Position numbers and translations under genes: made by a program. Shown here one piece after another: positions 1 to 9,516 of a stretch of 64,000 nucleotides of DNA (the first letter of the stretch is position 1; the number at the start of each line of letters is the position of its first letter). The stretch is from Varibaculum cambriense (GTDB taxonomy: Bacteria; Actinomycetota; Actinomycetes; Actinomycetales; Actinomycetaceae), in assembly GCF_002848005.1 (NCBI RefSeq), contig NZ_PKHX01000005.1, positions 1 through 64,000 of the forward strand, in the 5' to 3' direction. The notes beneath the pieces are model-generated. The model ran no database searches and had not been told where the DNA came from. It saw nothing but the letters and a program-made list of their open reading frames with translations.

Positions 1-2
1 CC

Positions 3-17
3 GGGGGGGGGGGGGGG
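3..17. repeat. Poly-G tract of 15 Gs upstream of the pilus adhesin
   Basis: An uninterrupted run of 15 G residues ends 31 nt before the GTG start of the giant adhesin gene. Long poly-G runs are slippage-prone and in many bacteria drive phase variation of surface proteins. The adhesin reading frame stays open upstream through the tract to base 1, so the tract could lie in a promoter or 5' UTR, or inside an N-terminally longer coding sequence starting outside the window. The good signal peptide starting at 49 favours the promoter/UTR reading. The true length in the genome may vary between reads. Confidence 0.8.
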
Positions 18-48
18 CGTAGTTTTTACTAGGATTGTTAGGTGCAAC

Positions 49-3000
49 GTGGCAGGACATAAGCGATATCAAAAGCTGACCGCGGTGCTGACCCTGTTGG
101 GTCTGGTGCTGGCGTTGATTCCCGTGGCAGTATTGGCGCTCCCTAAGGCGCAGGCAGAACCCGCTGACCCCAATCACCCTATCATTGGGAGTGCGGATGA
201 CCCCTGGCCCTCAGATCCCAACCGGGAAGAGGAATCTAAGGATATTAAGAGCGCCGGTTCTGTTGCCTTAGTTTTCGAGTTTGGCAATGCGTATGGCTAC
301 CAATCTATGGGGGGCGTTATTCCCAGAAGTAATATCAGAGATTGCCCGGCTAACCCTAATAGCGATAACCCGCAAGATTGGCCAGGCAGAGCCAATGTTG
401 ATGGTCTATGTAGGAACTGGGGGCAGAATAAAGAACTTGAGAAAGTCATTACTTCTTTAAAGGGGTCGCCACTGTCCATTGGTATCTATCACTATGCCCG
501 GAAGATGGATAAGAACGATGGCATCAATGGTCCTGACTTGAAAGCTACCTCGCTAGCTGACCAGGCGGGTTTCGATAAAGTTATTAATAAAATCCGTTCA
601 CTAGATGCTTCCGATGGATACGGAGGGGCAAGATCCCAAACCTGGTTCGGTGGTAACAGTGAATGGGGGCTGGGTAAGCTCTATCGGGATATGTACCAAT
701 ATCAGGAGCAACAAAAGAAAGAACACGCTGACGATCCTAATTTCGTACCGCGGCCGCTCTACTCCAAAATCATTATCATGTCGGTTTCCGATCCCCACTG
801 GCGTCTGGAAAAAAATACTTGGTGGGATTCTCGTAAGGGTCGCTGGGTTACTTACCACGATAAAGAAGGTAACTTTGTGGTCGACTCCGATAATTTGGAT
901 ACGGACGATGCTCACGGGTACCACTGGAATAATCCCGATGATTTAGAGCGGAACCCCGGTCGCCTGGCCATGCTAGATGTGGTGCGGATGATTCGCGGTT
1001 TGGGTGCAGATATTCGCACTGTGGGTATGGGTTATTGGATTCAAAGATGGGGAGAGTCTCGTACCTATTTCATGCGTTATTTGACTGGCGATGATCCCTA
1101 CTATCCCGACAAGTACTCTTCCACCGATAACTATCAATATATTGATTTTCCTGATGATAGGGGTGACCCTAATCCCGGCTGGTTCGGAAAAGGGGGCGAG
1201 TATTTCCGGGGGAAATACTCAAAGGACGGGATTGCTAACGGCACCTATGCAAAGACTATGCGACGGTGGTTGACGGAAGACACCCACTTTTCGCTAACAT
1301 CTGACCTGGTAGACCAAGATTTTCGCTATGCGAAGCCCAATGCTGGTCAAAAGATTGACTTTACTCCTTCCGATACTACTGTTAATCCGCAGAACTATTT
1401 AACAGGTTCCTATGGGCGTGTGGTGTTAAACCTTAACAAAGCGAATATGTCCAAAGGGGTGGAGATTAGGCGACCCGTCAGAAGCAACGATTCTGTGCTT
1501 ACCAAGTTCCAGCAAAAAAATGTGCGCTGCGGCGGTATGGACAGAGAAAGCGGAGATTTCATTAAGTTTACCCCGGATGAACTTGCTCCTGATGCAGCTG
1601 GAAAAGTCGGCTTTAAAATAACTGCAGACCAGATCAAAAAATACTATTCGATTAAGTGTGCTACTTACTCGCGTCCGCTGCAGAAGATGATCTACAAAAA
1701 GAAGGCCAGCGCAAATTCGCAGATTCGGTACATAGTGGGCGGATATCCCGATGCTAATAACAAGTACACCAAAGGTGACGGTGCCAGCTACACCATTACT
1801 TGGAGCTGTAAAGACCCTCTGGGGGAAGATCCAAATGCTGTGGTTGGCACCCCGGGTACCACTACGCGGCAGATTAAGGGATTAGACCTGGTTGCGAATC
1901 TGGAGCCTGACATTGATTTAACGGCGAATGGACCAGTGCCAGTAGGCACGAAGTGTACTATCACCGAAGATATAAAGATGCCCCAAGGCTTCACCTATGA
2001 CCAGGCTAATGCCTATTTTGGTTCTAAGAGTGTATTCACGGGAACTAACTTCCAGGTGGATGAGAATCAGACACAGAAGATTATGGATCCTGCCGGTCTG
2101 CAGTCGATAAAAAATGTCATTGTAGGGAATATTACGCTTTACAATCCGCAGACCGCCACTAAAGATAACTCGGAGCTGCTATCGGAAACCATCTATGATT
2201 CCTTGCGCGCTTCTATTCGGGTCAAGTTTAACTTCGCTAATTCGAAGAACGACCCCGCTTTGGCAGCAAGAATTGCGCAAAAGAAATTGCCGGACAAAGT
2301 GCCGTTGTACTACAACTGTCGCTTTATGCCCGACCCCACTAAGCCCCCGGAATTGCCGGAGAAAAATACTGGAAACTACCCTGGCTATGTAGGGGCCACC
2401 TGGGTGGGGGTAAAGACTGATGGCACTGCCGAGCTAGTGTTAGGCAAAGATGCAGCCGGAAAAGATTCATGGCCGGTAGGTACCCACTGTTTATTCTCTA
2501 CCACTCCGCCAAATCAGAACATCAGTGGACCTAATCTAGATGTGGGGGAACCGGTAAAGATTGATGGCGTGATTACCAAAGACAGCTATAATTCCAATGT
2601 CTGTGCAGAGGACGCGAAAGCTAAACTTTCAGCTTCGCAGGCTAAGAACTGTAGGAATAACTATTTCTGGGTGCATTCTCCCGGCGAAAGCGTTATTAAC
2701 ATAACCGAGGATTTGCAGCGCCTGCAGGGCAAGTTGCGGGTAACGAAAGAACTAGACGGTCCCGCGGCTACTTTGGGAATTGGTAAAAGATTCCCCATGA
2801 ATCTGACCTGTAAGGATCCGGAAGTAAATACCACTGTGCCGATTGCAGGGCAAGACATCTATAAGTTCGGGGTTACCAGCACTGAATCCGAATTGGTGGA
2901 AAAAGTTCCTGCCGGTCTTAGCTGCGACCTAACTGAGGAAGCGATAGGTGCTAATACCGCTGTTTCCAATGCCCAGTTGCAATTGCCTACGATTCCTCCG

Positions 3001-6000
3001 GTAAAGATAACAGACACTACGATAGAGACTCCGGTTACCGTTAAAAACACTCTTGACTATAAAGAGGTTGATTTAACTATTAACCATCAGGTTGCATATA
3101 AGCAGCCGGAGCCAGCTACGGGCATGAAGAGCAATTTAGAGAGCAAGGATAACCTAGTTAGCGTTTCCTGTCAGTTGCCTGGTGATTCAAAGACAATAAG
3201 TAAAACCGCGACTATCACTGGAAATGGCAGCGTAAGAGTGCCAGAGATTCCAGCAGGTTCCGTTTGCGACTTGCAATCTGTGCCACAAGATGTGGAGGGA
3301 CTGGGAGTCAAGTATGCGGCTCCTCCCCAGAGCGTGACAATTGGGGAAAATGGAGCTACCGCGAATTTGACTACCACCTATTCGCTACCAAGCGCGGGTG
3401 AAATTTCGGTACAGGGTCTAGTGAAATCCCGACCCCAGTATGACGCTCTGAAGATTCCCGATTCTTTGGATGCGACGGTCGAGTGTGAAAAACCGGGAGC
3501 AAACCCAACGCAGGTACCCATCACGATTGATTTGAAAGGTGGCACCAGTACCACTGTTCCCTCCAACGACATCGCTGAAGGTGCAAGTTGTACAGTTAAA
3601 GCCGATCTCGATGATTTAGAGGGGAAAATTGAGTGGAAGTGGTCAAATCAAGACGATTTAGCACAAGCTCAAGACAGCCCCGTTGCTTACCAGTTTACTG
3701 CTCCTGTCGGAAATAACAGGGCTAACGCTGTTATTCGACTGTGGGCCAAGACCAAGACCGCCACGGTAAATCTGGCTGCTAACTCCACTATGTGGACTTC
3801 CAAGAGTGCCGATGACACTACCACCAAAATTCAGGTGCCGAAGGAATGGCGTGAAGCCGTACTGGGGATTGATAGCAATCCCGCTAAGACCACCAAGGTG
3901 TCAATGGGCGTTACCTGCACCCTAGGTAGTGGTGCTAATCAGTCCACTGCTAACTTCGCGGTTAACGTTTCCAATGATGGTACCGCGAGTCCTTTAGAAG
4001 TACCTGCCAATTGGGACTGTACGGCTAACACCAGTGATTCGGCATTGAAGATAACTGGAACTACTTTGCAACCAGTCGTTTGGACTGGTCCAGGCGCCCC
4101 CTCCAACAGTGACGAATATAGTTATCAGTGGAAATCAGCTGCGGATCAAACCATCTCTTTGCAGCGTGACTATCGCCTGCAACTGGCTTCTTTCAACTTT
4201 AAGAAGAAAGTTGGTGGCGAGGGGGTAGCCATTATCTCCGGCGGTAAACAGTTCAAAATGAACTGGAGCTGTAGTTTGAACGGGAAGCCGATTCCTATTC
4301 CTGGTCTCCGTACAATTACTGTCGATACCGATGCTCCCGCCACCTTTGGTGATGACCTGGCTGATAGGCTGCAAGAGCGCAATCTACACCCCAGTGTCAG
4401 TACCCAAATGGGTCGTTTCACCCAGGGTGAATGGCATGTGGTTGATGCTCTGCCGGCAGGTGCAGTCTGTACTGTCAGCGAGGACATGGCAACGGCACAG
4501 GTAAGACAAACATTATTGGATCACTATTGGGAAATCACCCCCGGTTACCGTTCCCGAGAACCAGCGAGTCCCTGTGAAGAAGCCTCCAACAAGTGTCGCC
4601 CCGCAAATGAAGGTACCACGATTAAAGCGCAGGTACTTTTGCCCCGGGACCAACCAGCTCGGAACAATATCTACAAAGCCGGCTACGGCAACGTTGATGC
4701 AAAGGATGCCCGTGGCAAGCGGATTAATCCGATAATCCCCGACACCTTGCCAGAGAACTTTGCCGGCACCATGGTTCCTTGGAATAACTATACCTTTGAA
4801 AAAACCCAGGTGAAAGTGAGTTTGACTAACAGTGGTAATGGGGCGCCCTTAGCTAAAGGCAAGACTTTTAAAGCGCGACTCTATTGTGCACCCCCGTCCC
4901 TAATCGGAGGTTCGGAGGTTTTCGAAAACGAAGCCGAATTCCAGGAAGCGGTCGCCGCGCAGAGTATTAACGTGGACTTGACCTTTGAAGAAAGTGCTAC
5001 CAATCCTGGTGTGTGGCAGGATGCCATCGGATCACAGATGGTTCCGGTGGGCTATAGCTGCGTGCTGGCGGAAGCAAAGTTCCCCGAGTTAGACGCTCAG
5101 GTGACTACCACGATTGCCAAAGATTCCTCTCAACCCACTGATACTGCCGGTGAAGATGGTTTGACCGCTCTCTTTAAAACCAAGAAGGAGAATAAACAAC
5201 TTAAAAAGAAGGATGATGAAAAGGAAATCTTGGGCTTTATCGTGCATGGCGATTTAGTGGGACTAGACAGTAACCGACAGCAGAAACAATCTATTTTCAC
5301 CATCGATAACAAGTTTGATCGTCCGGCTGCGAAACTTAAAGTGAAGCAGGTGGTGACCAAAGATGATACTGCTACGCAAAAGTCCTTTGGTAAAGCCCTG
5401 GTTGACAATAACGATGTTGGCTACACGCTTCACTATGAATGTACCGATAAGTATCTCCGAGATGAACAGGGTAAACCGCTGGTATATCAGGACTCTAAGG
5501 TGCTAGCAGCGGACAGCGAAATTAACCTGTTCTCGGCTGAAGGCGCAGGAGGAGCCTTTGTGCCTGCTACTTCCCAGTGTGTTTTCTGGCATGTAAATCA
5601 AGATCACAAAGATCCGATAGCGAAGTACCAGAGTAAATTGTTATTGCAACCCACTGCCACGGTAGAAACCTCGGGGGCAGAAACTCAATTCGAGTCTGTT
5701 CCTAACCAGTTGGTACCAGATCCTTTGAAAGTTGTTCCCGCAAACTTGGATACCACAGGTGAGAATGAAACTACTCTTACCTTCGAGGACACTTATTTCA
5801 TTCCCTTCGTGATTTATGAAATAGGTACGGCAGTTGAGGGCGATCGCCGGGACGAAGCGTTGCCGAAGGATACTACCAGGTACCAGTACTCCTACTCGTG
5901 TGAAGCTCCAGCGGGTCTACCTCTACCTAATGAGTACCCCGATGGGTACCCGAAGGTAGAAGGAACAACTGACGAGGCGGTACGCGCTACCTTTGTTCCG

Positions 6001-6786
6001 CTAAAGAAAGTAATCGGGGGCAGTAAATGCAAAGTTACTGGCACTAAAGCTGTATCGGCTCAGCCCCACCTGAAACTGGCAGCCAACTGGGTGCCTTGGG
6101 ATCAGAATGTGAATGTTCTGGGAATAGTCCTGGATGACACCGTCAAGTTCACGGGAAATGAAAGAGGCGAGGTTACCGGCAAGACCCAGCTCACGACATC
6201 GCCCTTCGAGGTTACTTTGGAGCAAAATAACCGACGCGGCGTAGTACTGTATTCCGTTTTCAACAACGGAACCAAAGTGCGTATCTATAAAGCTAAGTCT
6301 CCCCAGGGAGAGGTCGTACCCGATGCTACCTTCTCCCTGTATGCAACAAAGGCCGGGGGAACCGCCCAGAATCCGACAGTAGAGCCCGGGGATCAAATAG
6401 ATTTGGTGCCAGTTGAGGGTAAACCGGGCGTGTATGAATCGAAGACCGAGCTAGCTCCGGGTACCTACCTGATGGGTAACACCAGTGCCGGTAAGAATGC
6501 AGGCGAAAGGTTCCCCTTCGCTTGGAAGTTTGACATTACCGTAAATCCCGCTAACCAGCCGGCTGAGCAAGACACCAAGGTCACCCTCAGTAAGGAAACT
6601 GGCAGTTCTGGTCTAGTTGCCGCCTATGCGCCCACCGAGGAAGTCAAGGCCTGGCAGATCGAATTGGCGGATGTAAAGTTCGGGAAACTACCCCTGACCG
6701 GTGGCTATTTACCCTGGTTGTGGCTACTGGGAATCTCCCTGGTGGCCGCTTCGGCAGCCGTGATGTGGCATAGGAGGCGCGAATGA
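49..6786 (+). CDS. Giant LPLTG-anchored pilus-tip/adhesin protein with vWA-like head and DUF5979-like repeats
   Basis: This is a 2245-residue secreted surface protein. Residues 1-36 form a signal peptide (KRYQK n-region, hydrophobic core, AQA cleavage site). Residues of about 65-330 resemble a von Willebrand A domain, but the usual MIDAS DxSxS is replaced by FEFGN. The long middle holds many Ig-like repeats with paired Cys and phrases such as KLRVTKELDG and ITEDIKMP, typical of DUF5979-type repeats in actinobacterial adhesins. A SpaA-like module (DATFSLYA) lies near 2090-2170. The C terminus is LPLTG (from residue 2214), a hydrophobic segment and RRRE, a sortase sorting signal. The gene is followed by shaft pilin, sortase and minor pilin, so it is probably the pilus tip adhesin. 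Start GTG 49 is chosen for the signal peptide; an AGG precedes it by about 6 nt. The ligand is unknown. Confidence 0.85.
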   Translation: MAGHKRYQKLTAVLTLLGLVLALIPVAVLALPKAQAEPADPNHPIIGSADDPWPSDPNREEESKDIKSAGSVALVFEFGNAYGYQSMGGVIPRSNIRDCPANPNSDNPQDWPGRANVDGLCRNWGQNKELEKVITSLKGSPLSIGIYHYARKMDKNDGINGPDLKATSLADQAGFDKVINKIRSLDASDGYGGARSQTWFGGNSEWGLGKLYRDMYQYQEQQKKEHADDPNFVPRPLYSKIIIMSVSDPHWRLEKNTWWDSRKGRWVTYHDKEGNFVVDSDNLDTDDAHGYHWNNPDDLERNPGRLAMLDVVRMIRGLGADIRTVGMGYWIQRWGESRTYFMRYLTGDDPYYPDKYSSTDNYQYIDFPDDRGDPNPGWFGKGGEYFRGKYSKDGIANGTYAKTMRRWLTEDTHFSLTSDLVDQDFRYAKPNAGQKIDFTPSDTTVNPQNYLTGSYGRVVLNLNKANMSKGVEIRRPVRSNDSVLTKFQQKNVRCGGMDRESGDFIKFTPDELAPDAAGKVGFKITADQIKKYYSIKCATYSRPLQKMIYKKKASANSQIRYIVGGYPDANNKYTKGDGASYTITWSCKDPLGEDPNAVVGTPGTTTRQIKGLDLVANLEPDIDLTANGPVPVGTKCTITEDIKMPQGFTYDQANAYFGSKSVFTGTNFQVDENQTQKIMDPAGLQSIKNVIVGNITLYNPQTATKDNSELLSETIYDSLRASIRVKFNFANSKNDPALAARIAQKKLPDKVPLYYNCRFMPDPTKPPELPEKNTGNYPGYVGATWVGVKTDGTAELVLGKDAAGKDSWPVGTHCLFSTTPPNQNISGPNLDVGEPVKIDGVITKDSYNSNVCAEDAKAKLSASQAKNCRNNYFWVHSPGESVINITEDLQRLQGKLRVTKELDGPAATLGIGKRFPMNLTCKDPEVNTTVPIAGQDIYKFGVTSTESELVEKVPAGLSCDLTEEAIGANTAVSNAQLQLPTIPPVKITDTTIETPVTVKNTLDYKEVDLTINHQVAYKQPEPATGMKSNLESKDNLVSVSCQLPGDSKTISKTATITGNGSVRVPEIPAGSVCDLQSVPQDVEGLGVKYAAPPQSVTIGENGATANLTTTYSLPSAGEISVQGLVKSRPQYDALKIPDSLDATVECEKPGANPTQVPITIDLKGGTSTTVPSNDIAEGASCTVKADLDDLEGKIEWKWSNQDDLAQAQDSPVAYQFTAPVGNNRANAVIRLWAKTKTATVNLAANSTMWTSKSADDTTTKIQVPKEWREAVLGIDSNPAKTTKVSMGVTCTLGSGANQSTANFAVNVSNDGTASPLEVPANWDCTANTSDSALKITGTTLQPVVWTGPGAPSNSDEYSYQWKSAADQTISLQRDYRLQLASFNFKKKVGGEGVAIISGGKQFKMNWSCSLNGKPIPIPGLRTITVDTDAPATFGDDLADRLQERNLHPSVSTQMGRFTQGEWHVVDALPAGAVCTVSEDMATAQVRQTLLDHYWEITPGYRSREPASPCEEASNKCRPANEGTTIKAQVLLPRDQPARNNIYKAGYGNVDAKDARGKRINPIIPDTLPENFAGTMVPWNNYTFEKTQVKVSLTNSGNGAPLAKGKTFKARLYCAPPSLIGGSEVFENEAEFQEAVAAQSINVDLTFEESATNPGVWQDAIGSQMVPVGYSCVLAEAKFPELDAQVTTTIAKDSSQPTDTAGEDGLTALFKTKKENKQLKKKDDEKEILGFIVHGDLVGLDSNRQQKQSIFTIDNKFDRPAAKLKVKQVVTKDDTATQKSFGKALVDNNDVGYTLHYECTDKYLRDEQGKPLVYQDSKVLAADSEINLFSAEGAGGAFVPATSQCVFWHVNQDHKDPIAKYQSKLLLQPTATVETSGAETQFESVPNQLVPDPLKVVPANLDTTGENETTLTFEDTYFIPFVIYEIGTAVEGDRRDEALPKDTTRYQYSYSCEAPAGLPLPNEYPDGYPKVEGTTDEAVRATFVPLKKVIGGSKCKVTGTKAVSAQPHLKLAANWVPWDQNVNVLGIVLDDTVKFTGNERGEVTGKTQLTTSPFEVTLEQNNRRGVVLYSVFNNGTKVRIYKAKSPQGEVVPDATFSLYATKAGGTAQNPTVEPGDQIDLVPVEGKPGVYESKTELAPGTYLMGNTSAGKNAGERFPFAWKFDITVNPANQPAEQDTKVTLSKETGSSGLVAAYAPTEEVKAWQIELADVKFGKLPLTGGYLPWLWLLGISLVAASAAVMWHRRRE

Positions 6787-6986
6787 AAATAATTCACCGC
6801 GCGTGCCTGCCACGTCTACCTGCGGGGTGGATGCTTGCTGCCTGGAGACAGTCTTTAGCTCGTGAAAGATTTTTCCGGTCCGGCAGTGACCCTGGGTTAA
6901 CAGGGGGTAACGCGCAAAGATCTTAAAACAAAGAAGCTAAGAAAATTTTCCAACGTAAACAATCAAAATACATAAATGAGGTAAAA

Positions 6987-8456
6987 ATGTTTTCTAACAC
7001 AAAGAAATTTGTTCGGAGGGGGATGGCTACAGCTGCCGCCTTGGGCATGGCTGCCCTGGGTCTGGTAGCAGTGGGTGCTCCAGGCGCCAGCGCTGCCCCC
7101 GCGATTGATAAAAATAAAGAGTACACGATTTCGGTAGAGCCGCAGGTAGGTGAGACCGGAGTTACCGCCGATGGTAAGAGCGGTCATTTCGATGCCACCA
7201 AGGCACTGGATTCGGGTACTTTCAAGCTGACAAAAGGTGACTACGATGTAACCACCACTGCTGGTTACAATGCAGCCACCAAGGCGACTCCCGCTAACTT
7301 CAAGGCGTCAACAGAAACCGGAGCTGTACAAACCCAAGATTTGGTAAATGGCAAGACTTCGTTTAAGGTCAAGCCTGGTTTGTATCTCTTGACCCAGACT
7401 GCGGCTCCTTCCGGTAAAAAGGTGGCAAAGCCGTCCTTGATTCTGATTCCAATGACCGATCCGGATACTGGAACCTGGATGGATACCGTGACCGTGTACC
7501 CCAAGAACGGTTCTGCCGGTAAAATCACCAAAACGAATATTACCGATAAGGATACGGTGCTCGTACCCGGAACGGAGATGACATTCCAGATTGATGCGCC
7601 GATTCCTACGTTGACCGACGGAGAAGACGCGTTCAAGAGCTATCAGGTTACTGATACCCCCTCGGGTCCGCTGAAAGTGGATGATAGCAACTCTAGGATT
7701 GTGAAAGTGGAGATTGTTGATGGCACTTCGGTGGTAGCGACTTTGGCAGCCGGGGATTACCAAAAGATTACCGATCCTAAGTACGGGATTAAGCTGACCG
7801 ATAGCGGGCTAGCTAAAATTCTCAACTACAAGGAGAAGGTCTTGCGCGTAACCCTGACCGGTAAACTTGCTCCTGAGGGCGACCCCATTTGGACGCAGTC
7901 TGCTGACAAGTGGGTGGCTAAGAACGCTGCTGATTACAAATTCGAGTCCAAAAAGGGTGAAGGCGGCGGAAGCGGTACCGGCCCGGGCGGCACTGAAGAT
8001 CATATGGCTAAACTGAAGATTAATAACGTTGATGGTACGATCGATCTTAACGCTAAGGGTGCCACCTTTGATGTTTATGCCTGTGACTCCAAGGCCACTG
8101 GCGATCCTTCCACCACAGGTAAAGCAGTGTTTACCGGATTGAAAGCGGGAGAAATATCCAAAACTGCTATAGGTGCGCATGCTAATGGTCTGTGCGTGGT
8201 GCAGACCAAGGCACCTACCGGATACGAGTTGGGTAACGCCGTAGTTAAAGTCACTTTTGACGAAAGCACGGTAACGACTGCGGCCACAGATAATAAACCG
8301 GTAGTAACCGAGTACGAGAACACCCTGAAGAGCTCGGACATTCTGTCTAAGCTGCCCCTAACCGGTGGAGCGGGCATTGCCCTCTTCCTGATCGTGGCAG
8401 CCGGACTCTTGGGCGGAGCATACTACTATGCTCGTCGCAATCGGGTGCGCGCGTAA
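6987..8456 (+). CDS. Major shaft pilin, SpaA/FimA type, LPLTG-anchored
   Basis: The 489-residue protein has a signal peptide ending near ASA (36), a pilin motif WMDTVTVYPK at residues 164-173 with the polymerising Lys173, a second SpaA-like domain after a Gly-rich linker, and an LPLTG signal at 456 followed by a membrane helix and an RRNRVRA tail. A class C sortase would join Lys173 of one subunit to the LPLT carboxyl of the next. The two positions matching the E-box (YxLxETxAPxGY) read YLLTQTAAPSG and CVVQTKAPTGY (Gln406), with Gln instead of Glu. GAGG lies just before the ATG. The next gene is the sortase, after a perfect hairpin. Family assignment is firm; the exact subunit role is inferred from the pilin motif and order. 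Confidence 0.92.
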   Translation: MFSNTKKFVRRGMATAAALGMAALGLVAVGAPGASAAPAIDKNKEYTISVEPQVGETGVTADGKSGHFDATKALDSGTFKLTKGDYDVTTTAGYNAATKATPANFKASTETGAVQTQDLVNGKTSFKVKPGLYLLTQTAAPSGKKVAKPSLILIPMTDPDTGTWMDTVTVYPKNGSAGKITKTNITDKDTVLVPGTEMTFQIDAPIPTLTDGEDAFKSYQVTDTPSGPLKVDDSNSRIVKVEIVDGTSVVATLAAGDYQKITDPKYGIKLTDSGLAKILNYKEKVLRVTLTGKLAPEGDPIWTQSADKWVAKNAADYKFESKKGEGGGSGTGPGGTEDHMAKLKINNVDGTIDLNAKGATFDVYACDSKATGDPSTTGKAVFTGLKAGEISKTAIGAHANGLCVVQTKAPTGYELGNAVVKVTFDESTVTTAATDNKPVVTEYENTLKSSDILSKLPLTGGAGIALFLIVAAGLLGGAYYYARRNRVRA

Positions 8457-8465
8457 CTAAAATAA

Positions 8466-8497
8466 AGTGTCGGGGAGCAACCCTGCTCCCCGACACT
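8466..8497. terminator. Perfect 14-bp hairpin between shaft pilin and sortase
   Basis: AGTGTCGGGGAGCA (8466-8479) pairs perfectly with 8484-8497 around an ACCC loop, 10 nt after the pilin stop codon. No T-run follows on the + strand, so it may be a partial terminator or a 3'-end stabiliser that makes pilin mRNA more abundant than sortase mRNA. Confidence 0.7.
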
Positions 8498-8514
8498 AAA
8501 TAGCAAGGCGAAAA

Positions 8515-9516
8515 TTGGGGAAGAAAGAGAAAACCAGCGGAGAAACCGAGCAGCGTAAAGGCAAAGTTCAACGCAGCCGCGGTTCCACTCTGATTCCTGT
8601 AATCCTGGCGTTGGCGGGTATTGCGGTGTTGTTATACCCCGTGGTGGCAACCCAATGGAACAATGCCCGCCAACTCCAGATCGCCTATGAATACTCAAAA
8701 GCAGGAAAACATCTTAATAGGCAGCAGCTGACTGAATCCTTCAAGGCAGCCCAAGCGTATAACCGACATACTCCGGGTGCTCCCATCCTGGATCCCTGGT
8801 TGGCGCGGGTAGCCAAAGACAACAACCCCTATCAGGTGTATCTAAAACAACTAAATATCGTCCCGGAGATGGGGCGGCTGGTAATCCCGGGAATCAAAGT
8901 AGATTTACCTATCTATCACGGTTCTCAACCAGACACCCTAGAACGCGGAATCGGGCACCTATACGGATCCTCACTCCCGGTCGGGGGGAAAGGAACGCAC
9001 GCGGTACTCACCGGGCATAGCGGGCTCTCAACAGCCACTTTGCTCGATAACCTCACCAAGGTTAAGAAAGGTGACGCTATCTATATACAGGTAGCGGGGC
9101 AAGAGCTCAAATACCAGGTGCGTTGGATTCGGGTAGTCCGCCCCAACCAGGTGAAAAGCCTGCAGCGGCAAGAAGGCAAAGACCTTTTAACCGTCCTCAC
9201 CTGCACGCCCTACGGAATCAACAGTCACCGGCTGTTAGTGACCGGGGAGCGGGTGCCGATGGATAAGACCGATCCCTTCGCCGGAGCCGGCAAGCTGGAA
9301 TGGCCATGGTGGATGGGAGCCATAATCTTTGTGGCCTGCCTAGCAGCCCTGCTGCTCGGTTGGTGGCTGTGGAGGCAGCGCCGCCGCGACGAGGACGAAG
9401 AAGAAAATAAGGAAACATCCGGGGAATCACCCCCGATTGCCAGTGGCGGAATCCCCGCCACCGACGCCGAGATGACTACTCATTACCCGCCACGAAAAGC
9501 AAGGAGGACACAGTGA
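8515..9516 (+). CDS. srtC: Class C (pilus-assembly) sortase
   Basis: The 333-residue membrane-anchored transpeptidase polymerises the neighbouring pilins. An N-terminal helix (about residues 26-46) and a C-terminal helix (about 262-280, followed by RQRRRDEDEEE) flank the catalytic domain. Catalytic His168 lies in LTGHSG, Cys230 in LTCTPYG, and Arg239 in HRLLVTGER. The DPW lid at residues 93-95 is the hallmark of class C enzymes and occludes the active site. Start TTG 8515 has AAGG 6 nt upstream and no better in-frame alternative. The stop overlaps the start of the next pilin gene by 4 nt, indicating translational coupling. Confidence 0.93.
   Translation: MGKKEKTSGETEQRKGKVQRSRGSTLIPVILALAGIAVLLYPVVATQWNNARQLQIAYEYSKAGKHLNRQQLTESFKAAQAYNRHTPGAPILDPWLARVAKDNNPYQVYLKQLNIVPEMGRLVIPGIKVDLPIYHGSQPDTLERGIGHLYGSSLPVGGKGTHAVLTGHSGLSTATLLDNLTKVKKGDAIYIQVAGQELKYQVRWIRVVRPNQVKSLQRQEGKDLLTVLTCTPYGINSHRLLVTGERVPMDKTDPFAGAGKLEWPWWMGAIIFVACLAALLLGWWLWRQRRRDEDEEENKETSGESPPIASGGIPATDAEMTTHYPPRKARRTQ

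Noticed and set aside
3..17. Poly-G run as pure assembly artefact at a contig edge
   Set aside because: Possible but not assumed; the run is directly upstream of a surface adhesin, where such tracts are biologically common, so it is kept as a finding with that caveat.
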